64,000 nt of DNA from Puccinia triticina. Its lineage: Eukaryota > Basidiomycota > Pucciniomycetes > Pucciniales > Pucciniaceae. Shown piece after piece: positions 1 to 12,195 of this stretch. Position numbers and translations under genes: made by a program. The notes below the pieces were generated by a model. The model had not been told where the DNA came from. It made no database searches and worked only from the letters and a program-made list of their open reading frames with translations. Position 1 is the first letter of the stretch, and every line of letters begins with the position of its first letter. The stretch lies in assembly GCF_026914185.1 (NCBI RefSeq), contig NC_070560.1, forward strand, positions 6,253,501 to 6,317,500, written 5' to 3'.

Positions 1-2
1 CT

Positions 3-455
3 GGCCCGCCAACGACTCCTCAAGTTCAATTTCTCTATGCTTGGGACCCATTGACATCCCAGATGAAGCCTTACATGGCAGGTCACGGACCGGCTCCAAT
101 GTCTCAAGCACCCCCGTTGTCCTACCAGTCTCCATCTAACCCTTGGCCCACTCAGTCCACCTCTCACGTCGCTCAACCTGTTTCGTTGCCAGCTCCTTCG
201 GATGAGCCCGATGGTCTCGAGGATTACCTCCTATTCACTCACATGGATCCGCACTGTCCAAAGCTCCAGGAAGGACTTGACAAGCTCGGGATCAATCACT
301 ATAGCAAGTTGTACAACATGCAATCCGAGGAACTCGAAGAGGCAGGTTTGAAAAAAGCTGATGCCCGAGCTCTCATCTCCAATCTTAAGAAGTATGAACA
401 TCACCGTAAAAAAATCGTGCTCGTCGTGCTGTATGAATCTTCCACCTCTGTCTGA
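3..455 (+). CDS. SAM-domain protein, 3' part of gene (truncated by window edge)
   Basis: The frame is open from the left edge of the window to a TGA at 453-455, so only the C-terminal ~150 residues are visible and the true start lies outside. The visible part is a Pro/Ser/Gln-rich linker followed by a compact region (about 60 residues before the end) that reads like a sterile alpha motif: a YLL segment, a GLDKLGINHYSKLYNM segment, then EELEEAGLKKADARALISNL. This spacing of L, GI, Y, M and GL residues is what SAM folds use for protein-protein contact. SAM domains occur in signalling adaptors and RNA-binding proteins, so the biological role cannot be decided. The domain ends only about 15 residues before the stop. 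Nothing downstream suggests another exon. Confidence 0.6.
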   Translation, partial: GPPTTPQVQFLYAWDPLTSQMKPYMAGHGPAPMSQAPPLSYQSPSNPWPTQSTSHVAQPVSLPAPSDEPDGLEDYLLFTHMDPHCPKLQEGLDKLGINHYSKLYNMQSEELEEAGLKKADARALISNLKKYEHHRKKIVLVVLYESSTSV

Positions 456-701
456 TTGATCTGATTTCCCTTGAGCACATGTGACCATAGCAAATGCCAT
501 CTCTTTCTGTATCTCACTTCCTGTAGTGTTTTCTTTTAAATTTCAAAATTAAAAGCAATAAAAAATCTAGTTTCAATCTTTATTATGGATTGGATCAAAC
601 AGTTTAGATTTGGTTGAGAAAACAGGATAGATGATCAAGACAAGAATACAGCAAGGTTGAGAAAAAACAGCAAGGCTGAGAACAGAGGAACGATATCATT
701 A

Positions 702-752
702 TTGTGTATTGTAAGGATTGCAGACGTTATTTTGTATTGTAAGGATTGCAGA
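702..752. repeat. short direct repeat near transposase 3' end
   Basis: Two copies of GTATTGTAAGGATTGCAGA lie about 29 bp apart (near 705 and 734), just downstream of the transposase gene. They may be subterminal repeats of that transposon. No convincing terminal inverted repeat pair was found around it. Confidence 0.5.
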
Positions 753-779
753 AAAAAACAAACAACAAGCCTTGATTGA

Positions 780-1909
780 TCAGTTTTGAATAGCGTAGCC
801 AGATGCACGGAAGAGCTTTTGGGTCAGATCCGAAGTGAAAACCAGTGGAATAAAGCCATCAATAACCTCAAAGTCCTCCTCACCGCCGGTAAGTAAATCC
901 TTGTGTCGCTTCAAAGTTGACTTGTAGACACTGAAGGCCTTCTCAATGGGGTTCAAGTCGGGTGAATACGCTGGTAAGTAAAGTAAAAGGCATCCGGCAG
1001 ACTCGACAATATCGGCCACATCTCCATTATGATGGATTTGTGCATTGTCCATGACCAGGACACTGTTCGCCTGCGGAAAGGGATTCATGGAAGGAATCTG
1101 GCCGATGAAAGGAAAAATTCTTATCAGAATGTGAAGCTCTCACTGAAACTGAAACAAGAAAGAAGCTGACGAGGACATTTTCCAGGAAAAACTGGAAAGA
1201 TTGTCGGTCCATGGATTCCTCCTGCACCATGTGAGCGACCAATCCGGAAGTCGAAATTGCAGGGACTATGTTGAATTGATGGGTGCTTCGCTCGCGTGGA
1301 ACTCTTGGGGTTCGCTCACCAACCACAGCCCATCCTCGAGTCCTTTGGACGACCTCCAGGCACACTCCTGACTCGTCTGAGGAGGATGATAATCAAATCA
1401 GATTGTTGTTGCATCTGAAGGATAGTGAGATGGAACGGAAGCTCACCTGTAAATACAAGACAGTTCGTTGGCACTGCTCCAACCTGATAGATATAATGGG
1501 CCCGCTCCCATTCGTCTTGTTTTGGATGGACTGTGCGCATCGTCTTTTTCGACATGTTCAAGCGGGCATGGAGCGTCGTCAAGATTGTTGTAACGGACAC
1601 CGTGACGCCATGATTTTTGGCCAAGCTGCTCTGGATCTCGTCCGCGTAGATTGATGGCTTGTCAGCAACTAATCCTTTGATGAACTCTAAGTGGTCGGCA
1701 TCTAATTCGAATGGACGTCCTCTTTGCAGATAAGTTGCAGGGTCACACACAACAGCTCGGGTTCTCTCATACAAACTCTTCCATCGGTAAAGTGAATCCG
1801 GGCTGATTGTAGTCCCCAACGAGTCGTTGATATCGGCTAGACTCTTCCCTTTGATGGCTTGGCTGACCACATCGTATTTGACTTCTGGCGAATATTTCCG
1901 GTAACCCAT
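780..1909 (-). CDS. Tc1/mariner-IS630-like DDE transposase, three exons, apparently intact
   Basis: The gene resolves into exons 1909-1447, 1376-1171 and 1097-780, with introns of 70 and 73 nt that are GT-AG and keep frame. The product is 328 residues, normal for IS630/Tc1-type transposases. The N-terminus carries a helix-turn-helix (KYSPEVKYDVVSQAIKG...) followed by a second DNA-binding half. The catalytic core shows VFTDES (first Asp, spanning intron 1), VLVMDNAQIHH (second Asp) and LPAYSPDLNPIEKAF (Glu), so the DDE triad is complete. The start is the ATG at 1909 and the stop a TGA at 780-782. No frameshift or nonsense codon was found, unlike the other transposon genes in this window. It could therefore be active or a domesticated copy. 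The terminal inverted repeats of the element were not found. Confidence 0.88.
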
Positions 1910-1934
1910 TTTCTATCCTCACCAAATTGTCATG

Positions 1935-3095
1935 TCAGTGAGATTTCAACCCGGGAAGAATCAAGACAAAGAAAAACTTACACCCAATGACCAAAGGAAC
2001 GAACGATTGAGCTATGGCGGTGAGGTGTATCGGCCGGCCGATCGTACAAACAACTGGCGGGGGACCAACTGCTCCCCGCTGATCATCGGTGGGTGAAAAA
2101 AAAATTTGGGGAGGGGGGAAAGTGGAAAAAAAACAAAAAAACGGGGGGAACCGCAACCCTTACGAACATAGCTGTATATCCGTGTGAGCACGGATCTTCT
2201 CTGTTACTCGACTTCAGTAAACTCCAAGGTTTGCTTGACTTTGATAATTTTTTTAACCTTGAAGAAGGGGTGTAACTTAGCTTAGATTGTGTGGGATGAT
2301 GCGCAAGATGCAAGGCTTTGTGCCGAGCCAATTTTCAAGGTTTAATGTTGTGAGTGCAAGAAACTGTGTTGGTTTGAAGAAACCACCCAGCCAAACTCAG
2401 ATTCTAGGCTCTGCAAAAGGGGGTGATATGTAGCGCGCAAGTCCCTCCTGCCGAGGGCTATCGGAGGCTTGCTTTGCAAGACCATATGCCCGCAGCAGCG
2501 AGGGACTTGGGTTAAGTTTGATCTTGGGCACATTATCCACTTGGTGGTTGTGTGTATTTTAAATATTTACATGTTTTTTACAAACAAAAATTAGGACCTC
2601 AGAAGCCCAACCATGGCACGCGAGCATGCGCGTTTTAGACACAAGCCTCTCCCGCACTTCGTGCGGTCGACGGAGAGGCTGTACACGCTCGACGAAGTGC
2701 GACCTCCCGTCGAGACAGAGACCCTGCGGGGCTCTCACAGTGAGGCTTTGTTAAGCTCGGAATTAGCTCAGTTAGACCTTGACGGTGTATTTGTCGGTTG
2801 ACCTGAGGTCTGTTTTTTGGCCGTCAATGCTCGCAGAGCGAGGTCCTTCCAATTAACCACCGAACTTGCGGCACTCTTGACGGCGGACTGCAACTAAGAA
2901 GCAAAAGTTGCCAGGACCGGTCACACGGGGCCTGCCGGCCATCTGGTCAGATCTAGCTGTCCTTGAAATTTGTGGACGTGTTAGGGTGTTCAGCAGGATA
3001 ACTGGGTGACCATGTGATGGGACGAACCGGCAGATGTGCAGTGAGATGCAGTGCCAGTTCTTCTTTCGCCCTCTCACACCTGATACGCGTCCCAG
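1935..3095. other. intergenic stretch with several hairpins, no supported gene
   Basis: No coding region is supported here. It holds a purine-rich A/G run (2094-2150), an inverted repeat AAGTCCCTC (2439-2447) / GAGGGACTT (2500-2508), and a compact self-complementary patch around 2653-2710 (CGCACTTCGT and ACGAAGTGCG). CCGTCAA-type motifs also recur elsewhere in the window (near 7920, 10810 and 11990). These suggest decayed miniature elements. Confidence 0.5.
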
Positions 3096-3197
3096 GTGAG
3101 AAAAACCCCATCTCTCATGACATTGAAATCTTCACTCAAGTCAGTTGTTGCATGTGCCCTCACAGTCACTGCCCTCCCTCAAAGGCTCTCAGTTGCC

Positions 3198-6100
3198 ATG
3201 ATGCACTCGCCTCAGCTCAACTCTTCGCGATTCATTTTTTGTGTCCTGTTGGCTTTTGTCTATCCAAAGTACGTGATTCCCGGGTTTCAAGAGGCAATTA
3301 CGACTGACCTCAAAGCCCTTGGGCAAGTCACGGCCATCCCGGGAACTCCCTCATCCACCAGCGAACTAAGAAATGTGGCTCACCCAACCTACGTTCCCCA
3401 CTTCAATGATCATCGAGCTTACCTACTACAGCCTTCTTTGTGGCTGACGACTGGCTACTACGGGTACATATATCCGGGAGATTCATCAAATCATCACTCG
3501 GCCAAAACTTCATCCCTCCCATCTAACCCCATGATGCCGGTTCCACCCAGGATCTCTGATGGAAGTCGCGGCAATAGCAGGAGGATTCTAACAAATGGAA
3601 AGTTTTTCGACACCCGCAGTGGCCCGTCGAAAGATTCTTCAAGTATGACAAGCGTTGGATCTCAAATGATCATTGGACACCAGGCATCAACGCAGAAATC
3701 GTTTGATCCTGAGCTGACACAAAGAATGCTTAACTGTGAGCCGTTTACACCAGGGTGAGCAGATTCAACGCTTATATACATTTTGCGAGAAGTTCCGGTA
3801 GCTCTCTGTTCTGAAGTGACATCAGCGTATCTTTGAAAAAGACCAAGGCAAATAAAGTCTCAAAAAGAGGGAAAGGACTTTCAAGTCCGCACTCGTATTC
3901 AGAACCAAGCCGATATCGAAACAAATCCCAATGGCATCGATCTGCATCTTCATCCGGTTAGAACATCGGGAAACCCTTTAGGATATCAAGCTGATCAATC
4001 CAGGGACCCAGTGGATGAGCTCGCAAAGCACAGCGCCTCGAAAGTCCCTTGTAGAACAAAGGAAAGCACCGGGATCCTATCATCATCAAATGATTACCTC
4101 GAGACGAATCCTGACGACTTGATGAACGTTAAGAATTTCATCAAAACATTTGGTTGTGTTATCCCCTCTGCAGTGGTTGACGACAAGCGGCCTGGATCCA
4201 ATGGGCCCGTATGTTGTATTTCTCGTTTATCTTGCCTAATCATATGAATCCGCTCTGCTTTGCGCGGCAAACCTCGAGTTGACATCTTCTTGCTGATCAA
4301 CTGTTAAAATCTCTCAAAGCATGGCTCCGATGAATTTCTCCAGGAAAATTCCAAGGTCGGCAAGTTCAACGACAACGCAGAGCTAGATGAAGCTCCTACC
4401 TCAAGTCACACGGACCCATTAAGTTCACCGGTATCCAATGTTATTTCAAAGCAAAGCCCTCGTGTCGAACCTCCGGATGATCCAAATTGGATAGTAAAAA
4501 ACCCAGAACAGGCTCAGCCGCCAGAAAAACCTGAAAGTCTTCCCTCGCGCGGGCATGAGATTGAATATCCGAGACTGACATCCACGTCTGAAGAAAGTAA
4601 TGCAGCTCAACGGGGGAAATCTAGTCATCTAAGCCAAGAAGGAAGCAATACTGAGGGAGCAGCTCCAGACTACAAAACAAAGAAAAAGCAAGAAAATCCA
4701 CATGAAAAATCTGCTCAAACTTTTCCGCTTGCAAAGTCTCATGGTTCAAGTGAAAAAATCAATTCACCCCGAAGCTCTCAGTTTACAGTATCTTTTACGT
4801 CGAAACAGAAAGGAGATAAAGCAAAGGGATCACCAAGCCCGAGTCAAAGGCCGTCTCAATTTCCGGGCCAAACAAAAGTAAAAGGGACAGATTATTTGCA
4901 ACCCTCTCAGAATATCTTGGACCAAAAGGACCCCCAAGTTAAAGCAAAAACACTAAGTCTCCTAGGAATAGAACAACCAAAAAATACAGATCCAGCTCCT
5001 CAATCGACAATCCAGTCAGGGACACCCCGCAACAACAAAAAATTACACGCTTCTACTGATCAGCTTTCTCAACAAGCCAAAACAGAGTTCTTCACGAAAA
5101 CAAATGACGGGCATAAACGACACAAGATAGAAGCGGACGCTAAGGCGTCAAGTATTAGATTGACAAAACCTATTCTAAAGACAGGACGTTTCTCAGTTAG
5201 AAAGTCTCTTGAAAACTTAGAAAAGATGTAAGCATCATATCAATCGTTTGGCTTCTAGTACCTTCCTTTTTCCAAGCAAGGTGACAAAACATCTGATATC
5301 TGCACTGTTTGTTTTTCCTTGAATACATCTCAAGCCAAATTAAAGGTAAACTGAACATAGGTGACGTTGGGACAGAAGCAAGCACCACAGCTACTAAAAA
5401 ATCATTACTGCCCCAAGACTATGCCCAAGAGTTCAAACATCACTCAAAAGCTTCTACAGATACTGATACGATTTTGGCCACAAATAATGAACATCTTTCT
5501 AATTTATTTGAATCCCCATTATCAACATTTGCCCAACCCACAAATTCAAACCCAAAAATTGGAATCTTACCCTCACAAGAAAACCAAGTTCATCATTCCC
5601 CAACTAACTCACAGGAATCTTTGCAATTGAAAATTTCAACTCTGAAAGAGTGTGTTCAAGATCCCATCAAAGATCCTGGATCAATTGAAATTTTGACCAG
5701 CCAGGCTATCAAAACAATTCAAAAACAGCTTGACCAGCCAACATCAGGGAGAAAAGAGGAAACACACCCCACCATCAAAGAAACTGTGAAAGGTTCATCA
5801 AAATCTGGAGACAACTCTCAGTGAGTTTGTTGATCTCTTCTGATAATATTCAATAATTTGATGGCCAATTTTTCCTTGAAAAAAACAGACACCCTGGTCG
5901 ATTGGAATGTTACCATATCTCAATACCAAATCCCATTCCCACACAATCCAACCCTTCATCTAATACAAAATTCAAGTCTGTTCCAATATCTCAACATTCA
6001 AATGGATTTGATGACCAAAGCCCTACCCAAATATCTAGACAGATTCTCAGTCTCACCCCCAAAAATATCAAACCACTGAATAAGATCACTCCACAAATTG

Positions 6101-7404
6101 AGACACTCAAAGATACAGGTTTGGAAGCATCAAGCTGGTCAATGGCCTCAGGAAATCACAAGGCACATGCAAGTAGCAAGCTCTTGCAATCACCCCCAAG
6201 CTTCATGACTGATGATCAAAATCGGAAAATAAATTACAAAGCCATCATTTCACTTGAGGCCGCTTTTGGAGAAAGTATTCAATCAAAGAATCCAGAGACT
6301 TGCCAGACCACTACAAAGAGGAAAAGTGGGGTTCATTTGGTTCCAATGCTACCTCTGAGAGGATACTTGCATGTGGAGAATTGTTCAAATCATGTGCCGG
6401 TGGGCTTCATTACAAATGATGAGTACCAGAATCTTCTTTCACTCTGGAGAAAGGACAGCAATGCATACCAAAAAGTTGAAAGTGGTATTAGTAATGAACT
6501 AGGAGCCTTTGAAGCTGCCCGGAGGATAAATGCCCTTCGACGTCAGATTGTTAGTCATAGGATCTCCCGCAAATGGTCTCGGGTCCGTGGCGCATGGTTT
6601 GGCTACAACATCAATAATCCAACTGCTGCCATTGGGACGGAAAACTTGCTTGGTTTGTCTATTGAACCCAAGGATTTCCGAGATATTCCGATATCTAGTA
6701 CATTGGCAAGATCAAGGAAACAGATGTGGGGGTCCAAACCGGAGCTTGGGATGCTCTGGGGCCAAGCCGAAATGGAACGACAATTTGAAATGCGATCATA
6801 TCTTGCGCAAAGAACCAATCCATTCTTCTGGTGGGAAGATTATGATCTAAACATGGAAAGCAAATTGTTTGGTTTAGACATTACGACGATTCTCAAAGTA
6901 GGCGACTCATTACAATTCGGGACCAAGTTCTTGGTTAGTCGAGGCTATGGAAGGCTTTCGATTGACTCGGCATATGCTCTTTTACTCGATGTGATGACAG
7001 ACACTAAACGGCCACTGCCATGGATTGAGTCTTCAGAGAGGGCATGGTTTTATCGGCTATCTGACGGATTATACGAGCGACGACTTCGCCGGCTGAGTCA
7101 ACTCATTTCCAATCGGAACCCCCAAAAAAACCCTTTTTCTGCAGAAATACTGGCCCAGAAGATGGATGGAAATTACTTGAGCAGTGCTCGCGGATACCGA
7201 ATGGGCGAAGAGTTGCTTTGGGTTGATCAAGGACGCCCGTTGGATGAATTGTTGGAAAACATGAAAAACAGAAACCCGGCGGTCTCTGATCCAATGCTGG
7301 ATCTTCCTGAACCAGAGCAGTATCCAACATGGGAGGAATTCAAAGATATACTAGCTACAAGTGCTCATTATTTCTGGTTGTCGTTTAAGAACATCTTTGG
7401 ATGA
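3198..7404 (+). CDS. large secreted-type protein of unknown function, five exons, 1,275 residues
   Basis: Reconstructed exons are 3198-3754, 3848-4208, 4320-5227, 5335-5820 and 5889-7404. All junctions are GT-AG and frame-compatible (3,828 nt in total). The weakest acceptor is at 3847. The protein starts with a hydrophobic stretch typical of a signal peptide (FIFCVLLAFVYP, residues ~12-23). The start at 3198 is preferred because it places this segment right at the N-terminus; an in-frame ATG at 3117 would add 27 residues that are also partly hydrophobic. Residues ~190-900 are Ser/Gln/Lys/Pro-rich and look disordered. The last ~370 residues are folded-looking and rich in Trp and Arg (GAWFGYN, NPFFWWEDYDLN, RAWFYRLSDGLYERRLRRL). 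I do not recognise a family. A secreted, lineage-specific rust protein is a reasonable inference; nuclear or membrane roles cannot be excluded. Confidence 0.75.
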
Positions 7405-8150
7405 AAATTGTTTACGCAAATTACAGCAGCTGCAAGTAATAATATCCTGGTCCGAGTCGCGCTCTCTCCGAGCCCTTCATGGCCCCTTCGGGCCCCCCTC
7501 GGAGGCCGAAGATAAGTTCGATCCTGGTCACTTTTTTCAAAACCTTCCATAATTAGGATGTGAGATCCTTAAAATTCTTGAATTCCTATCGCAATCATTC
7601 AACTATATGCAGTGACCCATGATATCAGGTATGTATAGTTGGAAACTTACAGCCCAAAACGGTGGATGAGCTACGCTGATACTGACATCGTGGCTTTCCG
7701 CCCATGCCATAGAATTGGGCAGCGCAGCAAGGGTCACTGCACTGCGCTAACCGCTTTCTAGCGGGGTTTTCCGCCAAAAGCAACGTAACGCAGCGTAGTG
7801 TTAGCGTGGTCGCGCTGACAGTATGCTAACACCAGAATAGTGTTCCCATCTTGAGACGCTACGTCAAAGTTAATGGCAAAATAGTGTAACTTACACGGCA
7901 GTTGCACGCATTTAGGTTTCGGCCGTCAAAACTGCCGTCAGAGCCAAGTGAGCAGTCAGAATCAGTTATGGTTGTCGGCGCCACTCTTGAAAAAGTGCGC
8001 GCCAGACGGCGCCTCAAACATACCAGCAGCTGGCGCCTTTGGCTGGGGGCGCCGAGGGGCGCCGGGGCGCCAAGCAATTTTTTTGTAAAATCATAAAATT
8101 GATAAAATTTTGAAGTATATACATAAGCAAAGGAAACACATCTTCAAGTA
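7405..8150. repeat. intergenic repeats, possible decayed member of the CAAC-ended family
   Basis: No gene is supported. Around 7654-7830 the sequence has a CAAAACGGTGG...GCTACGCTGA start and iterated GTTAGCG / CGCTAAC-type motifs. It resembles the left end of the element at 24662 (CAACGGTGGGCC...GCTACGCTAA), but no right end or target duplication could be defined. From 7980 to 8080 there is a GGCGC-rich patch that has a counterpart at 10670-10770 on the other side of the hAT gene, so it may be a subterminal region of that transposon. Confidence 0.4.
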
Positions 8151-8152
8151 GA

Positions 8153-10419
8153 TCAGCCCATGAGGTCTTCGGGGTTCCAGTTTGAATCCTCGTCGGGGTT
8201 GGTATTATTCGCATCAACATCAATGACCTCGATATCCTTGTTTAGCGGAGGAAAGTGTTCCAACAAATCGAAGTCGAACAGTGTATCCATGAAGGCGTCT
8301 TCCCGTGAGAGGAGCACCTCATTCCGAGCTTGTTCTTCGTCAAAAACGCCTTCTTCAAATGCTTCCAGCTCGGCTGGAGTAAGAAATGAGTCGTATAGGT
8401 TCATGTTTTCATACTCGGAGTTTTCTTTTCCAGTTTTTTCACTTTCTTTTCTCTTTTTTCAATGAGCAAGTAACGGATCTCCTTGAAGAAGATGCAGTTT
8501 TATCTGAGACATCATCTTCAACGTGTTTGGGGACATTCGATTTCGAGTTTTAGTCTTCATTGCGGCCATCATCGAGAACAGTCTCTCAACTCCAGCAGCA
8601 TGAGGAACAATCTGAAGAAGACCAATAGCGAGTTTCTTCAGCGATTCGGAATCTAGCGAGTGAGGTACCATGAGCCAGTACTGTAGCGGGTTATTAACAG
8701 TCTTTGAGTTGAAAGGATAAACCAAATTGTAGTAGCAATTAATAGCATCTTTCAGAAGAGAGGCTTCACCTTTTGTCAGCTTCCAAGCTTTCGCAATACA
8801 AAGGAGCATTTGAGTGATTTCCAATAAAGAGTGCTTCTTTGAAACTGCTACACGGCGATAAGCAGGGTGAAGAAAGAAGGAAACAATATAGATGTCTTCA
8901 TGGAAGACTTTCGATTGCGAGTGAAGAACATCGATACAGTGTTCTTTAAACGGCTCAAACCTGGAGTAAATGTCTGTATCACGCATGTTCTTGAACACAT
9001 CCAGCAGTTCTTTCCATATATCAGCAAGTGTTGTGTCCGCACGTTCTAGATGGCCGATCGCATCAACCACTGGTTGTAGAAGTTTAACCAATGTTTGATT
9101 TGCGGTAAAGTGATCTCAATCATCGACGGCTTTGATAACCGCATCTGACATAGATGGAGTGTCGACGTTTGGGTCGCGAAATAATTCGAGGCACTTTTGA
9201 AAACCAACCTTGTGTGTCTGAACTCCTAAGCAGACCTTCGCCATGGAGTACCATCATGTCTCACAGAGAGTCTGAGACTGGAGACCATGTTTAACGTTGT
9301 TGTTCTTTTGCCATGTAGTTAAGTGTTCACGCCAGAATCCACAAGTTGTGAAGTAGTTAACGAGCGTCTTGTTTGTCTTGATAACATTTGCCATACTGGG
9401 AAGATTAACCACTTGCTTGGCAATCAGATTGAAAACGTGCAACACACAATGGACTTTGAGGATGTGTGGATGTTCCGCATTCACAAGCCGCTAAGATAGC
9501 ACATAATGCACATTTGTCAGCGCAAAAGTCAAAATCAAACATTAAGCAGAATTATTCAGTGACTCACGCGAAGCTTAGTCATGACTGATGGTGAATCTGT
9601 CGTGATCGCGCATATTTGATCCATTTCGACTTGCTTTGACTTGAGAGACTTCTTGGGAGCTAAGAAGATGTTGTCTGCCGTGTGCCGCTTTTGGTGAAGA
9701 TCAAGGATATCAAGAAAGTACTTTCTCTTGGCGCCTTTCAGGGCCATCAAAGAATATATGCTGTTGCCGGAATTGTCCGTCCAGCCGTCCAACGACAAGG
9801 TCATCTGCGTCTGTTTCTTGATTTTATTGAGCAGTAGTACTTTGTGTCTAGCGTGTACTATGGGTAATACATTTTCAACAGTTTGGACTCAACAAGGTAG
9901 TTTATAAAGGCTTCGGGCTAGTTCAGACTGATATTCTTGAAAGTAAGGATTCTCTAAAATTGTAAATGATACATTAGAGCTAATAAGAGCTTTGACAATC
10001 AACTCGTGAAGGATCTGAGTCTTATCATTTGATAATGGACGAAAGTAAGATTCTACTGATTGGCTGGCCTTGCTACTTGAGGGGATGGAAACAGATATCT
10101 TTCGGCTATCATTGTCATTGGAGGATTCAACCGCAACACCTTTAATTTTCAACTCGTTATCTTCAACCTTGAAAACGTTTTTTAAATAGGCAGATTTCTT
10201 TTCGGCAGGAATAGTTGTACAATTATCCTTGATGTGCGAGAATAGAAGGTGTGGTTTTGCTTGGCTGAAGACTTTGTTGCAATATGTGCACTTAGCTTGT
10301 CGTCTTCTTGAGTGGTCTTTTCGGAGATTGGACATCAGGAAGCCAGCCCATTTTGGCCCATGGGAAGCAGACGGCTTGGACCAATTGGGTGCAGCAGGCA
10401 AGGTTCTTGTTGGCGGCAT
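8153..10419 (-). pseudogene. hAT-family transposase with BED finger, four in-frame TGA codons
   Basis: Read on the minus strand from the ATG at 10419. It contains a BED-type zinc finger (CTYCNKVF followed by HLLFSHI and further residues), a central hAT region (LSLDGWTDNSGNSIYSLMALKG) and a C-terminal dimerisation region (LLQIVPHAAGVERLFSMM). An acidic tail ends at 8153. One GT-AG intron (9567-9491, 77 nt) joins MTKLR to LVNAEHPHIL in phase. The frame is then continuous except for TGA codons at 9891-9889, 9256-9254, 9118-9116 and 8461-8459. The second falls exactly at the Arg of the hAT TRW motif (CET-stop-WYSM). No frameshift was seen. The gene is therefore dead by point mutation only, and recently enough to be fully readable. 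GGCGC-rich patches flank it on both sides. Confidence 0.85.
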
Positions 10420-10499
10420 GTTAAAGCAAATTTGGTGTGTTGAAAGAATGAACAAGCACAAGGTTGAAGACCACCTACACAGAGACAGGTAAGAATGAC

Positions 10500-10855
10500 G
10501 GCCTCCTCAAGCCTCAGTGAGTCTTGTTAGCCCTCACTCTTTACTTTCCACTTGAGTTCAACACTCTGAACTTCGATTCCCAAGGCCATCAGGGATTCAA
10601 ATTCCATGATTGATGGTCCTGGGACTTGATTTACACTCTTTCCCAGCTCCTGACAAAATTAGTCTCTCGGGGTGCGCGCCGACCCTCATTTACAGAAAAA
10701 GGGCGCGCCTGGGTGCGCGGGTGCGGGGCGGGCGCACCTAGGCGCGCCATGAGGGGTGGCGCCGACAACCAGAAGTCAGATTGACCGCTCACCTAACAGC
10801 CTCCCGTCAGCCGTCAATCTGCCAGCCAAATTAACAGCCAAACCGCCGGCACTTG
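10500..10855. other. intergenic, GC-rich palindromic patch
   Basis: No gene is seen. From 10670 to 10770 there is a run of GGGCGCGCC / GGCGCGCC-type palindromes, probably subterminal to the adjacent hAT element or a decayed miniature element. Confidence 0.4.
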
Positions 10856-11580
10856 ACTCCAGGCAACTTTAACATAACTGGAACACAAGATGCTGTCAGA
10901 ACAGCCCTAACCCAAAAGGGGCCCAAGACAACTCCGCTCATCGGAGATACATCACCCTTGGCCCTCAGGCTCACCCATCTGCACTCCTCTTTTTTTCCAA
11001 GTCCCCTCATCGGAGGACACTTCACCCTCCATCTCCCCCACCCTCACCAAGCCACAACCTCAGCCAGACCTTCAACTTTATCCTCTCATTTTGTACCTCA
11101 CAAGCAATGTGCTCCGATTGGGGCGCCCAAAGGTAGCGAAGGTAGAAAGGCCTCCGAAGCCCACAAACTTGGCAGAACTGGTAAGCTCTGAGAAAAACTC
11201 TTGTCTGACTATTCATTCAATCTGCAGAGCTCATACATACTCCCCGTAGCGCCTCTTCGCTGACGCTCAGCCTGACCACGCCACAGCAGTCCAAACCTGT
11301 TCCGAGGTCCAGCCAATCGATCCGAGAGAAGCGGAGGATCTTTGAGCAGCCTGTCAACCCGTCGACCGATGATCTTCCTTATTTTTATCGTTTGACTAAC
11401 TCCTCATTGGCCGTCTCCATTGCCTTGCCCAGCCACTCTGCATCCGGAGGCGCCTTGTCAACAAGCTTGGGCGTCGACCGACGTCATTCCAGTGTAGCAA
11501 GTGAAAGGCAACAGTCCAAACGTAAGCCAACACCTGCCGAGATCAAGTTGCAAGACGAGACCCGGAGTGTCAAAGCTCTG
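10856..11580 (+). pseudogene. orphan gene fragment with two splice-like junctions
   Basis: Two exon-like open segments, about 10856-11180 and 11228-11580, join in frame through a canonical GTAAG...TGCAG intron of 47 nt. The second segment ends at a GTAGAT donor followed by an ideal polypyrimidine tract and CTAG at 11626. The encoded sequence is Ser/Arg/Lys-rich (KPVPRSSQSIREKRRIFEQP, then SERQQSKRKPTPAEIKLQDE) and looks like a fungal regulatory protein. There is no in-frame ATG at the front, and the sequence after 11626 degenerates into A-rich DNA. It is best explained as a fragment of a gene copied or captured next to the hAT element. The family is not recognised. Confidence 0.45.
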
Positions 11581-11639
11581 GTAGATAGATTCCCTCTCTT
11601 CCTCTCTCCCCTCTTCTCTTCTCTAGCCAGCCATAAAAG

Positions 11640-12195
11640 CAGACCAAACAAACAAAAAAACAGATGAAAAACAAAACCAAAAAACATTGTAGCATGCAAT
11701 AAAATTAAAAAAAAAAGTGCCCAGGTGGCTGTAAAATCTAATTGAGTGTGTCTTGTGAGTTGGCCCGAGAGGTGTGCCAAAAGCTATTGGAGAACAAGGG
11801 CTTTTGGTGGTCAAACAGTGGGCAAACGGCCCTGACTGATTTTGTATGGGGGCTCGGGTTCGACGGCAAATTGCCGCTGGGGTTGAGCCACCCTTACTTT
11901 TGCCAGCCGCTTGTCCAGTTGCGCATTGGCGGGGGTGCCGCCAAGTTCGGCGGTCCGCTTGACGGTTGACGGGAGGCCGGCATGCAAACGGTCAACACTG
12001 GCTGGGGGGGAACCGTCAAATTGACGGCCGAACTTTGGCCGGATTGGCGGCGATGTGGAACCGCTGTGTAGCCTAGCAACCCAGTTTTGCCACATGTATT
12101 TACAAGACTTGCAACATTACTTTCACCCCACTGTGAGACATTTTCAACAAACAAAATCTGCAATAACTCATCTTTTTTTGGATGTGTTGTGTTGC
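11640..12195. other. intergenic, CCGTCAA-rich inverted motifs
   Basis: No gene is supported. Between 11811 and 12065 the sequence is GC-rich, with repeated GGCGG, CCGCCAA and CCGTCAA / TTGACGG motifs in both orientations, consistent with a decayed foldback or miniature element. Confidence 0.4.

Noticed and set aside
8153..10419. Possible stop-codon recoding (TGA as sense) explaining the interrupted hAT frames
   Set aside because: Host genes in the window end at TGA (for example 7402-7404) and have no internal TGA, so the standard code applies and the frames are mutated.
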